From contig JAFDVZ010000003.1 in the NCBI GenBank assembly GCA_018268715.1, positions 472,570 through 536,569 on the forward strand: a stretch of 64,000 nt of DNA. The letters are read 5' to 3'. The stretch comes from Acidobacteriota bacterium (lineage in GTDB: Bacteria; Acidobacteriota; Terriglobia; Bryobacterales; Bryobacteraceae). Shown one piece after another: positions 43,771 through 52,646 of the stretch. The translations under genes were made by a program, and so were the position numbers. The notes under the pieces were generated by a model that did not search any database, was not told the origin of the DNA, and was given only the letters and a program-made list of their open reading frames with translations. Each line of letters begins with the position of its first letter. Position 1 is the first letter of the stretch.

Positions 43771-44588
43771 GCCCGAGTCAACCGCCGGAGCGTATACATG
43801 TCCGGTTCGATGTTGGCGTGCTTCAGCTTCTTCCAATCATCGTTGATGTGGATCAGCCGCCCGCTGATGTGATTGGACTGCTCGGAGGCGAGAAACTGCG
43901 CCAACTGGATCTGCTGATCGGCCGTGACTCCGCCCGTCATGCGTACCCCGTGCGCCTCCTCGCTTTCCTTCCACCCGGCCCGTTCGCCGGCCCGCAGGAT
44001 TTCATCGGTCATGTTGGTGTACGCCGCGCCCGGCGCCATGCAGTTCACCTGCACGTTGTGATCGCGCACCTCGTCGGCGACGGTTTCGACAAACCGCACC
44101 AGCGCCGCCTTCGACACCGCATAGGCGGAGAAGTTCGGCCGCGAATTGGCCGCGCCGCGCCCGCTCAACGCGATGATCTTGCCCGACCGGCGCTCCACCA
44201 TCTGCGGCAGCACAGCCCTGCAGCAGTTCACCACTCCCAACAGGTTCGTGGTGATCGTGTCGTTCCACGCCTTCGCGCTCGATTCCGCGAACGGGCCGAT
44301 CGGCCCTTGAATTCCCGCCGCGCAGATCAGCACATGCACCGGTCCCAGGTGGACGCGCATGCGGTCCACCGCCGCCGTCACCTGTTCCAGATCACACACG
44401 TCGGCCCGCATCCGCAACGCGTTGCCTCCGTTATGTTCGATTTCCAGGTGGGTGAGATCCAGCTCCGCTTTGCTGCGGGCGACTAATCCGACTCGCGCTC
44501 CGGCCCTGGCGAACCCGATCGCGAGCCGCTTACCGATGCCCCGGCCGCCGCCGGTCACCAGGACGTTGATGTCCTTGAAGTAGTACAA
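43767..44588 (-). CDS. Short-chain dehydrogenase/reductase
   Basis: 273 residues. The Rossmann motif TGGGRGIG (12-19) and the active-site Ser in IIALSGRGA with Tyr-x-x-x-Lys in AYAVSKAA identify a classical SDR. NCMAPGAAYTNM fits the PG motif after the catalytic helix. The C-terminal extension (HINDDWKKLKHANIEPDMYTLRRL) is longer than usual. Co-translated with the downstream hydrolase, it probably reduces a sugar or keto compound; the substrate is unknown. Confidence 0.9.
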   Translation of the reverse strand: MYYFKDINVLVTGGGRGIGKRLAIGFARAGARVGLVARSKAELDLTHLEIEHNGGNALRMRADVCDLEQVTAAVDRMRVHLGPVHVLICAAGIQGPIGPFAESSAKAWNDTITTNLLGVVNCCRAVLPQMVERRSGKIIALSGRGAANSRPNFSAYAVSKAALVRFVETVADEVRDHNVQVNCMAPGAAYTNMTDEILRAGERAGWKESEEAHGVRMTGGVTADQQIQLAQFLASEQSNHISGRLIHINDDWKKLKHANIEPDMYTLRRLTRA

Positions 44589-44718
44589 GAGGGTTGTTCC
44601 CCATTCGGCTATTACATGCCAGCCGGGCGATCCTAGTCAACCCGCCCGCGCACGGCCGTGTCACTTCCCCGAAAATGTCGCATCCTGGTAGGTAGAGACG
44701 TTCGAAAGGACTACGCCC

Positions 44719-44808
44719 GTGCCGGACTGGCTGCTAATTCTTCTCGTAATCGTGGCTTACATCGCCCTGCAGCGCTGGATTCTTCCCAAGTTCGGCGTGC
44801 CCACTTGA
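44719..44808 (+). CDS. 29-residue single-span membrane microprotein
   Basis: GTG 44719 to TGA 44808. AAAGGA lies about eight bases upstream of the start, a good ribosome site. The sequence PDWLLILLVIVAYIALQRWILPKFGVPT is one span with a Trp-flanked exterior and basic/aromatic end. It stands alone between divergently ended genes. I do not know a family name; the position, Shine-Dalgarno and membrane-type composition support a real product. Confidence 0.65.
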   Translation: MPDWLLILLVIVAYIALQRWILPKFGVPT

Positions 44809-44823
44809 ATGGCGGACACCTGC

Positions 44824-44842
44824 GACGTCGAGTCTCGACGTC
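44824..44842. repeat. 19-bp palindrome downstream of the 29-residue gene
   Basis: GACGTCGAG and CTCGACGTC flank a single central base at 44833. It lies between the microprotein and the convergent hydroxypyruvate isomerase gene. No T-tract follows, so it is not a normal intrinsic terminator; a protein site or a bidirectional pause hairpin is possible. Confidence 0.5.
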
Positions 44843-44871
44843 ACCCGCACGACGACAAGCCACGCCCGTAA

Positions 44872-45654
44872 TCAGCCCGCCGCCAACCCGTGGAACCAGC
44901 CGAGTCCGTCGACGGTCTTTGCCGCCGGCCGGTACTCGCAGCCGAGCCACCCCGCATACCCCATGGCGTCGAGCTTCTTGTACAGGTACTCGTACCGGAT
45001 CTCTCCGGTATCCGGTTCGTTGCGCTCCGGCGCGCCCGCGATCTGGATATGGCCGCAAAGCGAGGCGTACTTTTCGAGCTTCTTCGCCAGGTCCCCCTCC
45101 ATCACCTGCATATGGTAGAGGTCCATCTGCATCTTCAAATTCGGCGCCCCGACCGTGCTCACGATGTCGAAACTCTCCGCCTGGGTATTGACGAAGAAGC
45201 CCGGCATATCGCGGCTGTTAATCGCCTCGAGCAACAGCGTGATCCCATGCGTGGCCAGCTGTTCGGCGGCGTAGCGCAGATTCGCGATGAGCGTCTCCCG
45301 GCACGCGGCGCGATCGGCCGTCGCGGGCGGAATTCCCGCCATCGCGTGCAACCGCGGGACGCCCAGTCGCGTAGCGTATAGCAACGCCTTCTCCACACCC
45401 TCTCGGAACTCCTCCTCGCGGCCGGGAATCGACGTGATTCCGCGTTCGCCCGCGGCCCAGTTCCCCGGAGGCATGTTGAACAAAACGATCTCGATCCCGT
45501 AACGGCGCAGCTTCTCCTCGATGGCCTCCGGCGGGAACTCATAGGGGAACAGGAACTCGACCCCTTTGAATCCAGTGCCTGCGGCGGCTTCGAAACGGTC
45601 CAGGAACGGGACCTCGTTGAACATCATGGACAAATTCGCTGCGAATTTCGGCAT
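44872..45654 (-). CDS. hyi: Hydroxypyruvate isomerase-type TIM-barrel protein
   Basis: 260 residues. The family signatures GFKGVEFLFPYEFP near residue 28, FNMPPGNWAAGERGI near residue 59, LLLEAINSRDMPGFFVN, MQMDLYHMQVMEGDL and the metal-binding Glu near GWLGCEYRPA are all present. The enzyme interconverts hydroxypyruvate and tartronate semialdehyde in glyoxylate metabolism, or acts as a 2-oxo-tetronate isomerase. It is a single gene here, divergent from the FMN reductase gene. Confidence 0.9.
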   Translation of the reverse strand: MPKFAANLSMMFNEVPFLDRFEAAAGTGFKGVEFLFPYEFPPEAIEEKLRRYGIEIVLFNMPPGNWAAGERGITSIPGREEEFREGVEKALLYATRLGVPRLHAMAGIPPATADRAACRETLIANLRYAAEQLATHGITLLLEAINSRDMPGFFVNTQAESFDIVSTVGAPNLKMQMDLYHMQVMEGDLAKKLEKYASLCGHIQIAGAPERNEPDTGEIRYEYLYKKLDAMGYAGWLGCEYRPAAKTVDGLGWFHGLAAG

Positions 45655-45770
45655 TCCTTCTCCTTATGAAGGGCCGGACGCACGACGCCCGGCGACGCCT
45701 AGATTATACCGGCATTGACCGCATGCGCCCGCACCCGGTCCCACCCCGTTCGCATCCAATGCGCATACGT

Positions 45771-46442
45771 ATGGAAACCCCAACAACCGAACCACCGGTC
45801 AAGGTAGCGGCTTTGTGCGGCAGCCTGCGCCCGGGCAGCTACACCGCGCAGGCGCTGCGCATCGCGCTCCAGGGCGCGCGGGAGCGCGGCGCCGAGACGA
45901 GTTTCATCGACCTGCGTGACTACCGGCTCCCCGTCCACCCTGGCGACAAGGCCATCGCCGCGACGGATCCCGAGGGGCAGCGCCTGCGCGCGGCGGTCCG
46001 GGCAACCGACGGCCTGATCCTCGGAACGCCCGAATATCACGGCAGTTTCAGCGGCGTGCTCAAAAACGCGCTCGATTATCTGGCTTTCGAGGAGTTGGAG
46101 GGCAAAATGATCGGTCTCGTCGGCGTTTCTGGCGGGGCCATGGGCGCCTTCGGCGGCCTCGGCGGACTCCGCCACATCGGACGGGCCCTGCACGCCTGGG
46201 TCGTTCCGGAGCAGGCGGCCATCCCGGAAGCCTGGAAAGTGTTCGACTCGGAAGGGCGGCTGAAGGACCCGCGACTGGCCGAACGGGTGGCGGGAGTGGG
46301 CCGCGAAGTGGCCCGTTCGCCCGGTATCACAAGTGCGGTCAGCAGATGGAATTCCTGCACGCCTGGGAAACGGCCGCCCGGCACGCTCGCGCAACGCCGC
46401 GGCGGTCATCCGCTTGTGGGCTGGCCCGAGATAGAATATTAG
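45771..46442 (+). CDS. NADPH-dependent FMN reductase, C-terminus possibly frameshifted
   Basis: 223 residues from ATG 45771 (ATG 45759 is also possible). The flavodoxin-like fold has GSLRPGSYTAQAL, the FMN phosphate loop, and GTPEYHGSFSGVLKNALDYL. From about 46317 the frame reads SPGITSAVSRWNSC and runs to a Pro/Arg-rich end; in the -1 frame the same bases read FARYHKCGQQMEFLHAWET, much closer to the family's ending. A single missing T near 46316 would explain this. The enzyme would supply reduced flavin or reduce quinones. Confidence 0.8.
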   Translation: METPTTEPPVKVAALCGSLRPGSYTAQALRIALQGARERGAETSFIDLRDYRLPVHPGDKAIAATDPEGQRLRAAVRATDGLILGTPEYHGSFSGVLKNALDYLAFEELEGKMIGLVGVSGGAMGAFGGLGGLRHIGRALHAWVVPEQAAIPEAWKVFDSEGRLKDPRLAERVAGVGREVARSPGITSAVSRWNSCTPGKRPPGTLAQRRGGHPLVGWPEIEY

Positions 46443-46446
46443 GTTC

Positions 46447-47631
46447 ATGGCCCACAAACGAATTGGAATCCTCACGGGCGGGGGCGATGTCCCCGGCCTC
46501 AACTCCGTCATCAAGAGCGTGGTCTATCGCGGATTCGAGAATGATTGCGAAGTGGTCGGCATTCGCCGCGGGTGGGAAGGCCTGACCCACGTAAACCTGT
46601 CCGATCCGGACAGCCGAAACCGCTACATTCTCCCCCTGAGTCGCGAAAACACGCGGACCATCGACCGCACCGGCGGCACGTTCCTTCACAGCAGCCGCAC
46701 CAACCCCGCCAAGATGAAGAGCCTGCCCGAGGTGGTGAAGGGCCAGGAGTTTCCGACCAACCAGACGACCAAGGGCGGCGTGACGTCCACCGTCTACGAC
46801 CTGAGCAAGCAGGTCCTCAAGAACCTGGAAACGCTCGGTCTCGACTACCTGATCTCGATCGGCGGCGACGACACCCTCAGCTACTCGGCCAAGCTCGACA
46901 AGCTCGGTTTCAAGGTCATCGCGATCCCGAAGACCATGGATAACGACGTCCAGAACACCGAGTATTGCATCGGTTTCTCGACCGCCATCACCCGCGCCAC
47001 CGACGCCATCCAGCGGCAGCGCACAACGGTCGGTTCGCACGAACGCATCGGCATCTTCCGCGTGTTCGGCCGCGACGCGGGCTACACGGCCCTCTACACC
47101 GCCTATGTGTCGTCGATCCGCTGCGTCATCCCCGAATACAAGGTTGACGTGGACAAGCTGATCAGCCTGCTGGTCAACGACAAGAAGCACAACCCCAGCA
47201 ACTACGCGCTGGTGGTCCTGTCGGAAGGCGCCGAGTGGGAAGGCTACAAGGTGCAGGAGTACGGCGAGCCCGACGCTTACGGCCACCGCAAGAAAGCCAG
47301 CGTCGCCGAGGCTCTGGCCACCGAAGTGAAGGTCCGCGCGAAGGAAGAAACCATCGTCAGCGACCTCACCTACGACCTGCGTTCCGGCGATCCGGACTTC
47401 GTGGACAAACTGGTTGCCTCCACCTTCGGAACCATGGCGCTCGACGCCGTGCTCGAGGGTAAGAGTGGCCTGATGGCCGCCCTGGTGAACGGCAGCTACG
47501 CCATGATGCCGATCCCCGATCCGAAGCTCGGGCCGCGCAAGGTTGACATCGCCACCATGTACAACACGGACCGTTTCCGGCCCAACTACGGCAACAAGAC
47601 CGGCCTTCCGATCTTCTTGAACAAGGTCTAG
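46447..47631 (+). CDS. Phosphofructokinase with pyrophosphate-type active-site residues
   Basis: 394 residues. It starts with RIGILTGGGDVPGLN. The substrate loop is GGDDT (139-143) and PKTMDND (161-167). In ATP-dependent enzymes the second Asp of the first motif and the Lys of the second are Gly; Asp142 and Lys162 therefore point to pyrophosphate as phosphoryl donor, by the established rule for PFKs. HERIGIFRVFGRDAGYTAL is the fructose-6-phosphate region. It would catalyse the reversible step of glycolysis. The next gene starts six bases after its stop. Confidence 0.9.
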   Translation: MAHKRIGILTGGGDVPGLNSVIKSVVYRGFENDCEVVGIRRGWEGLTHVNLSDPDSRNRYILPLSRENTRTIDRTGGTFLHSSRTNPAKMKSLPEVVKGQEFPTNQTTKGGVTSTVYDLSKQVLKNLETLGLDYLISIGGDDTLSYSAKLDKLGFKVIAIPKTMDNDVQNTEYCIGFSTAITRATDAIQRQRTTVGSHERIGIFRVFGRDAGYTALYTAYVSSIRCVIPEYKVDVDKLISLLVNDKKHNPSNYALVVLSEGAEWEGYKVQEYGEPDAYGHRKKASVAEALATEVKVRAKEETIVSDLTYDLRSGDPDFVDKLVASTFGTMALDAVLEGKSGLMAALVNGSYAMMPIPDPKLGPRKVDIATMYNTDRFRPNYGNKTGLPIFLNKV

Positions 47632-47636
47632 GCGCT

Positions 47637-48275
47637 TTGAATTGGATCAGCCGGCTGTTCGGCCGTCCGAAACAGCCGGCTCCCTCGGTGTCGAGCATCG
47701 CGCGATTCTTCAATGAGGCGGCGCGCGATGAAGAACACTTCCCTTCCTCGATCGATCCCCGCATCTATCACGTTCAGCTCGTGTTGTCCCATCTCGGCGA
47801 CGTCTCCGGCCGAACCGTCGCCGATCTCGGCTGCGGCAAGGGTCGCTTTGCCCGCATCGTCGCCGAACGCAATCCCGCCGCCCGCGTCGTGGCCATCGAT
47901 CTTGCCGAAGCGATGCTCGCCCAGGCGGACTTAAACCTGCTTCGATGCGCCGCGTCCATGACTTCGCTGCCGCTGGCGTCCGGTTCCTGCGACGGCGCCT
48001 ACGCCACCGAAAGCCTGGAGCACGCCGTCGACATCGAGGCCGCCGTCTCCGAAATCTGCCGCATCGTCAAACCGGGCGGACGCATCCTCATCATCGACAA
48101 GAACGCGAGCCACTGGGGCCGCCTGAAGACGCCCGAATGGGAACGGTGGTTCGGCCGTCGCGAACTGGAGCGTCTGCTCGCCCGGCACTGCAGCCAGGTG
48201 TCCAGCCGTTTCATCAGCTATTGGGATGACGTCGAACCCGACGGTCTGTTCATCGCCTGGCTCGCCGTAAAATAG
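47637..48275 (+). CDS. Class I SAM-dependent methyltransferase
   Basis: 212 residues from TTG 47637; no ATG or GTG is near enough to the fold. Motif I is VADLGCGKGRFARIV, followed by VVAIDLAEAML and the LEHAVDIEAAVSEICRIVKPGG block, typical of ubiquinone/lipid-type methyltransferases. No targeting sequence. It follows pfk by a few bases and may be cotranscribed; the substrate is unknown. Confidence 0.82.
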   Translation: MNWISRLFGRPKQPAPSVSSIARFFNEAARDEEHFPSSIDPRIYHVQLVLSHLGDVSGRTVADLGCGKGRFARIVAERNPAARVVAIDLAEAMLAQADLNLLRCAASMTSLPLASGSCDGAYATESLEHAVDIEAAVSEICRIVKPGGRILIIDKNASHWGRLKTPEWERWFGRRELERLLARHCSQVSSRFISYWDDVEPDGLFIAWLAVK

Positions 48276-48287
48276 AGCCTCGAACCG

Positions 48288-48824
48288 TCACGGCCCGGCG
48301 CCGGCTTCCCGCCGCCCGGCGTTGCGAGCCGACTCCCCGGGCTTGGCTCGATAAGGGGTTACCGGCTGGCTGCGCGCCCGGAACGATTCGCCCCGTTCAA
48401 AGCGCATCAGCGCGTCCGCCAGCCGGTTCACCACCTGTTCCTCGATGTCCTTGCGGTTGAGATCCCTCGGCAGCGCCGACAGCTGCAGGTGGATCAGTTC
48501 GTGCACCACGGTGTACTCAATATCTTCGGCGACGTCCGCCGCCGGAATATCATAGTCCGCCGGATTCAGCACCTTGATGGTGGCCGTGTGGGACACGCTG
48601 TTCCACTTGAGGTGCCCAAGCGTATCCGGCTTGAGCTCCGACGTTCGAACGACCCGGGTGTCGATCTTCCAATCGTCCAACCGCAGACGCTTCTGCCAGG
48701 ATTGAACCCAGCCCACCACCTGCGCTTCCGAAACCATCGCTTTGGGTTTGGTCTCCCCTGTCACGGGAGCGGCGCCTGGAGCCAGACAAGCCCCCAGGGC
48801 CACTAAGACAACAGCCAACCACAT
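48288..48824 (-). CDS. Exported putative metallohydrolase with HExxH motif
   Basis: 178 residues from ATG 48824. A signal peptide (about 1-20) is followed by a helix (QVVGWVQSWQKRLRLDDWKI), a strand pair, and EYTVVHELIHLQLSAL, where HELIH is a zinc-binding HExxH. A basic C-terminus ends the protein. It resembles SprT-like or ImmA-like small metallopeptidases in layout, but the family is not certain. It converges with the methyltransferase and is divergent from the nitrilase gene. Confidence 0.7.
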   Translation of the reverse strand: MWLAVVLVALGACLAPGAAPVTGETKPKAMVSEAQVVGWVQSWQKRLRLDDWKIDTRVVRTSELKPDTLGHLKWNSVSHTATIKVLNPADYDIPAADVAEDIEYTVVHELIHLQLSALPRDLNRKDIEEQVVNRLADALMRFERGESFRARSQPVTPYRAKPGESARNAGRREAGAGP

Positions 48825-48902
48825 GCGTGCGTGCCTGCTAATGTATCGGCGGTTCCACGATTCCCGTATAGGGCGGCCAAGGGACGGGTACAATCGTTTC
48901 GC

Positions 48903-49799
48903 ATGGCGAAATTTCGAGTAGCGGCCGTACAGGCCGGCTCCATCCTCTTCGACATCGACCGCACCACGGCCAAGGCGGTCGAATGGCTCGACGCGGCGGC
49001 GGCCGCCGGCGCGGACCTGGTGGTCTTCCCCGAAGCCTTCCTGGGCGGCTACCCCAAGGGACTCGACTTCGGCGCTCGCGTCGGATCCCGTTCCGACCAG
49101 GGCCGCGCGATGTTCCGCCGGTACTTTGAAAGCGCGATCGAGGCGCCCGGCCCCGCCACCGAGGCCATCGGCGCGGCCTGTCGGGAGCGCGGCGTCCACG
49201 CCGTCATGGGATGCATCGAACGCGATGGCGGAACGCTCTATTGCTCGGCGCTCTACTTCTCGCCCGAAGGGGCGCTCATCGGCAAACGTCGCAAGCTGAT
49301 GCCCACCGCGATGGAGCGTCTCATCTGGGGTTTCGGCGACGCCTCCACGCTCGACGTCGTCCAGACCCCGCTCGGACGCATCGGCGCGGTGATCTGCTGG
49401 GAGAACTACATGCCCCTGCTGCGCGCCGCCATGTATCAGAAGGGCATCCAGATCTACTGCGCCCCCACCGTGGACGACCGTGACGCGTGGGCCGGCACGA
49501 TGCGCCACATCGCCCTCGAAGGCCGTTGTTTCGTCATCTCGGCCTGCCAGTTCCTGCGCCGGGGCGACTGCCCCGCCGACTACCCCGCCATCCAGGGCGA
49601 CGCCCCCGAAACCGTTCTGATCCGGGGCGGCAGCGTGATCGTCGATCCCCTGGGCCGCCTGCTGGCAGGACCGCGCTTTGACGGCGAATGCGTCGTCACC
49701 GCCGATATCGACACGGGCGTCATCGCCGAGGGCAAGTTCGACCTCGACGTGGCGGGACACTACGCCCGTCCCGACATCTTCCAGTTGATCGTCGGCTGA
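48903..49799 (+). CDS. Nitrilase
   Basis: 298 residues from ATG 48903 (the frame extends to 48831). The catalytic triad is Glu44 (VVFPEAFLGGYPKG), Lys131 (GKRRKLMPT) and Cys165 (AVICWENYMPLLR), and the block around the Cys is that of true nitrilases rather than amidases. It converts nitriles to carboxylic acids and ammonia; plant-derived nitriles are a plausible substrate. The gene ends one base before the convergent lipoprotein gene. Confidence 0.92.
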   Translation: MAKFRVAAVQAGSILFDIDRTTAKAVEWLDAAAAAGADLVVFPEAFLGGYPKGLDFGARVGSRSDQGRAMFRRYFESAIEAPGPATEAIGAACRERGVHAVMGCIERDGGTLYCSALYFSPEGALIGKRRKLMPTAMERLIWGFGDASTLDVVQTPLGRIGAVICWENYMPLLRAAMYQKGIQIYCAPTVDDRDAWAGTMRHIALEGRCFVISACQFLRRGDCPADYPAIQGDAPETVLIRGGSVIVDPLGRLLAGPRFDGECVVTADIDTGVIAEGKFDLDVAGHYARPDIFQLIVG

Positions 49800-49800
49800 A

Positions 49801-50244
49801 CTACGGCGTCGGCGACGTGATCTCGAAGCTAGCCCGGATGAACTGCCAGTCCGGCAGCTCGTACACGCGCAGGGTGGTGGCGCATTCGCCGGTCGCCGCC
49901 GCGATCTCCTGGGGCCCCAGCGACGCCACCTTCGTTGAGAACGTGCAGAACGGCGGATCTTCCGGCTTGGCCGTCACCGGCTTCAGGGAAACTTTCATTC
50001 CGAGATCCGCCACGTCGGCGTCGGAGTGGTTCACCACTCCGAATTTCACGGTCAGCTTACCCTGTCCTTGCTCCAACAGCCGGAACCCGGCCAGTTCCAA
50101 GTACTTCGCCAGCGGGTGTTTCCTGTTTTCGGCCATCATCACGCCCGCGGTCGCGGGACCCGCCTTCTGCGCGGGCTGCGGCTTATCGGAAGAGCAGCCG
50201 GCCGCCATCAGCAACGCGGGGACGATCAGCATCGTGCGTTTCAT
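49801..50244 (-). CDS. Putative lipoprotein
   Basis: 147 residues with a signal peptide ending in the lipobox MAAGC (Cys17), so it is probably lipidated and anchored in the envelope. After a Lys/Pro-rich linker comes a beta-rich domain of about 100 residues with a strand pattern (LTVKFGVVNHSDADVADLGMKVSL) like FxLYD or similar envelope domains. No enzyme motif is seen; function unknown. It ends one base from the nitrilase stop. Confidence 0.75.
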   Translation of the reverse strand: MKRTMLIVPALLMAAGCSSDKPQPAQKAGPATAGVMMAENRKHPLAKYLELAGFRLLEQGQGKLTVKFGVVNHSDADVADLGMKVSLKPVTAKPEDPPFCTFSTKVASLGPQEIAAATGECATTLRVYELPDWQFIRASFEITSPTP

Positions 50245-50284
50245 TGGTGTTTAGGATTATAGCCGAGTGACGTCGCGCCCACTT

Positions 50285-52561
50285 CTAGCGTTTCTTGAAC
50301 TTGGCCTGGAGTGCCGCCAGCTTGTCTTCCATGGTCGGTTTGGGAGGTGCGGGCTTGGCCGTCGGCGCTGGGCGTTGTCCTCGCGGAACCGGCTCCTGCA
50401 GCGCCTTGATCGACAGCGCGATGCGTTTCACCTTGGGGTCGGCCGACAGCACCTTCACCTTTACGATCTGCCCCACCTTCACCGCTTCCGATGGTTCCTT
50501 GATGTAGCGGCTCGAAAGCTCGCTGATATGGACCAGGCCGTCCTGATGCACCCCGACGTCGACAAAGGCGCCGAACTTGGTGACGTTCGTCACCACGCCC
50601 TCCAGCGTCATGCCCGGCTGCAAATCGGCGATCTCCTTCACGTCCTCGCGAAACTTCGCCACGGCGAACTGCTCGCGCGGATCTCGGCCCGGCTTGCGCA
50701 GTTCATCCCGAATATCGGTGAGCGTGAACACGCCGGCGGTCTCGGTCTGGAAATCCTCGATCTTGATCTTGTCCACCAGCGTTGGCTTGGCGATCAGTTC
50801 TGGAATCGACACCCCGAGCGAGGCGGCAATCCGCTCCACGATCGGGTACGATTCCGGATGCACGGCCGTGATGTCCAGCGGCTGCTCGCCCCCGCGGATG
50901 CGCAGGAATCCAGCCGCCTGTTCGAACGTCTTGGGACCGAAACCCGGCACCGCCCGCAACTCCACCCGCGAGCGGAAGCGCCCATGCTCGTTCCGGTATT
51001 CGACGATCTTCTGAGCCGTGTTTTCCTTGATGCCCGCCACATAGCGCAGCAGCGCCCAGGACGCGGTGTTCAGGTCGACGCCAACACGGTTCACGCAGGA
51101 CTCCACCGTGTTTTCTAGCCCCAGCCGCAGCTTCTTGCCGTCCACATCGTGCTGATACTGCCCCACGCCGATCGATTTCGGATCCACCTTGACGAGCTCG
51201 GCCAGCGGGTCCTGCAGACGTCGAGCGATCGAGATCGCGCCGCGCACCGTCAGGTCCAGGTCCGGAAACTCCTGTCGCGCCACATCGCTTGCCGAATAGA
51301 CCGAGGCGCCGGCTTCGCTCACCACCACGCTGAACACGTTCTGCAACCCGGCCTGGCGCAGGAAGTCTTTCACGAAGGCGTCCGCCTCTCGCGATCCCGT
51401 GCCGTTGCCGATGGCGATGGCGCGCACATTGTGCCTGTGGATCAAACCCGAAAGGATGCGGACCGAACCCGCCAGGTCGTTCTTCGGCTCGAGCGGATAG
51501 ATGACGGAATGTTCCAGGAACTTCCCCGTATCGTCCACCACGGCGATCTTGCAGCCCGTGCGCAGGCCCGGATCCACGGCCAGCACGCTCAGCATTCCGG
51601 CCGGCGGCGCCAGCAGCAGGTTCTCCAGGTTTTCGCGGAAAACCTTGATGGCTTCATCGTCGGAGCGGTCCTTCAGCTCCAGTCGAACTTCGGTCTGGAT
51701 AGACGGGTTGATCAGCCGGTCGTAGGCGTCCTCAACGGCCAGTTCCAGGTGGGGAACCCAGTCGCCCGGCTCGTAGATGGTCTTGTTCTTGAGAAACAGA
51801 ATCGGCTTTTCGCGTTCGAGGTCGATTTCGAAGTTGAGGAACCCTTCCTTTGCGCCGCGGCGTATGGCGAGCATGCGGTGGGACGGGATCTTGGACGCCG
51901 GCTCCCGATAGTCGGCGTACATTTTGAACTTGCCTTCGGGATCCTCGACGCCCTCGATCGCCCGCGCCACCACAAACCCGGAGTCCATCATGATCTGCCG
52001 GATGAACTTGCGGTGGTCGGCGCTCTCGCTGACCGTCTCGGCCACGATGAAGCGGGCCCCGGACAGGGCGTCCTCGGCGCTCTCCACGCCTTTTTCGGCG
52101 CTGACGAAAGTAGCCGCCAGGGCATCCACGCCCAGTTCGCCCGGCTTCTGCTCCATCAGGTAGTTCGCCAGCGGCTCCAGCCCCTGCTCGCGCGCGATCA
52201 TCGCCTTGGTGCGGCGCTTCGGCTTGTAGGGCAGGTACAGGTCTTCGAGTTCGTTCTTTTCGAGCGTGGCTTCGATCTTCGCCTTCAGTTCGGGCGTCAG
52301 TTTTCCCTGCTCGTCAATGCTGTGCAGGATCGTCTCGCGACGGTCCTCTAATTCACGGAAGTACTCGAGCTTCTCCTGAATATCCCGGATCTGCACTTCG
52401 TCCAGATTCCCGGTCACTTCCTTTCGGTAACGCGCGATGAAGGGAACCGTGGCGCCCTCATCGAGCAGCGCGATGGTGGCGACCATGCTCTTGAGCGAAA
52501 CCGAGAGGATTTGCGAGACGTGGAGGAGTACCGGAGTGCTTAGTGTTCTGAGTTCAGACAT
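50285..52561 (-). CDS. tex: Tex-family transcription accessory protein with S1 RNA-binding domain
   Basis: 758 residues, normal for Tex. The N-terminal helical region includes ATVPFIARYRKEVTGNLDEVQ, the YqgF-like RNase H fold domain includes VLAVDPGLRTGCKIAVVD, and the HhH domain follows (VGVDLNTASWALLRYVAGI). The S1 domain ends with GAFVDVGVHQDGLVHISELS. The extra 30-residue Lys/Pro tail is after it. Tex binds RNA and affects transcription elongation and stress tolerance. It is divergent from the haemerythrin gene. Confidence 0.95.
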   Translation of the reverse strand: MSELRTLSTPVLLHVSQILSVSLKSMVATIALLDEGATVPFIARYRKEVTGNLDEVQIRDIQEKLEYFRELEDRRETILHSIDEQGKLTPELKAKIEATLEKNELEDLYLPYKPKRRTKAMIAREQGLEPLANYLMEQKPGELGVDALAATFVSAEKGVESAEDALSGARFIVAETVSESADHRKFIRQIMMDSGFVVARAIEGVEDPEGKFKMYADYREPASKIPSHRMLAIRRGAKEGFLNFEIDLEREKPILFLKNKTIYEPGDWVPHLELAVEDAYDRLINPSIQTEVRLELKDRSDDEAIKVFRENLENLLLAPPAGMLSVLAVDPGLRTGCKIAVVDDTGKFLEHSVIYPLEPKNDLAGSVRILSGLIHRHNVRAIAIGNGTGSREADAFVKDFLRQAGLQNVFSVVVSEAGASVYSASDVARQEFPDLDLTVRGAISIARRLQDPLAELVKVDPKSIGVGQYQHDVDGKKLRLGLENTVESCVNRVGVDLNTASWALLRYVAGIKENTAQKIVEYRNEHGRFRSRVELRAVPGFGPKTFEQAAGFLRIRGGEQPLDITAVHPESYPIVERIAASLGVSIPELIAKPTLVDKIKIEDFQTETAGVFTLTDIRDELRKPGRDPREQFAVAKFREDVKEIADLQPGMTLEGVVTNVTKFGAFVDVGVHQDGLVHISELSSRYIKEPSEAVKVGQIVKVKVLSADPKVKRIALSIKALQEPVPRGQRPAPTAKPAPPKPTMEDKLAALQAKFKKR

Positions 52562-52646
52562 CCAAGAACCATAATAGACGCTAATAGACGTCGAACCGGC
52601 GCGTCTGGCGCCGAATTCGCCTCAAGACGATCCGGGAATCGCCGAT

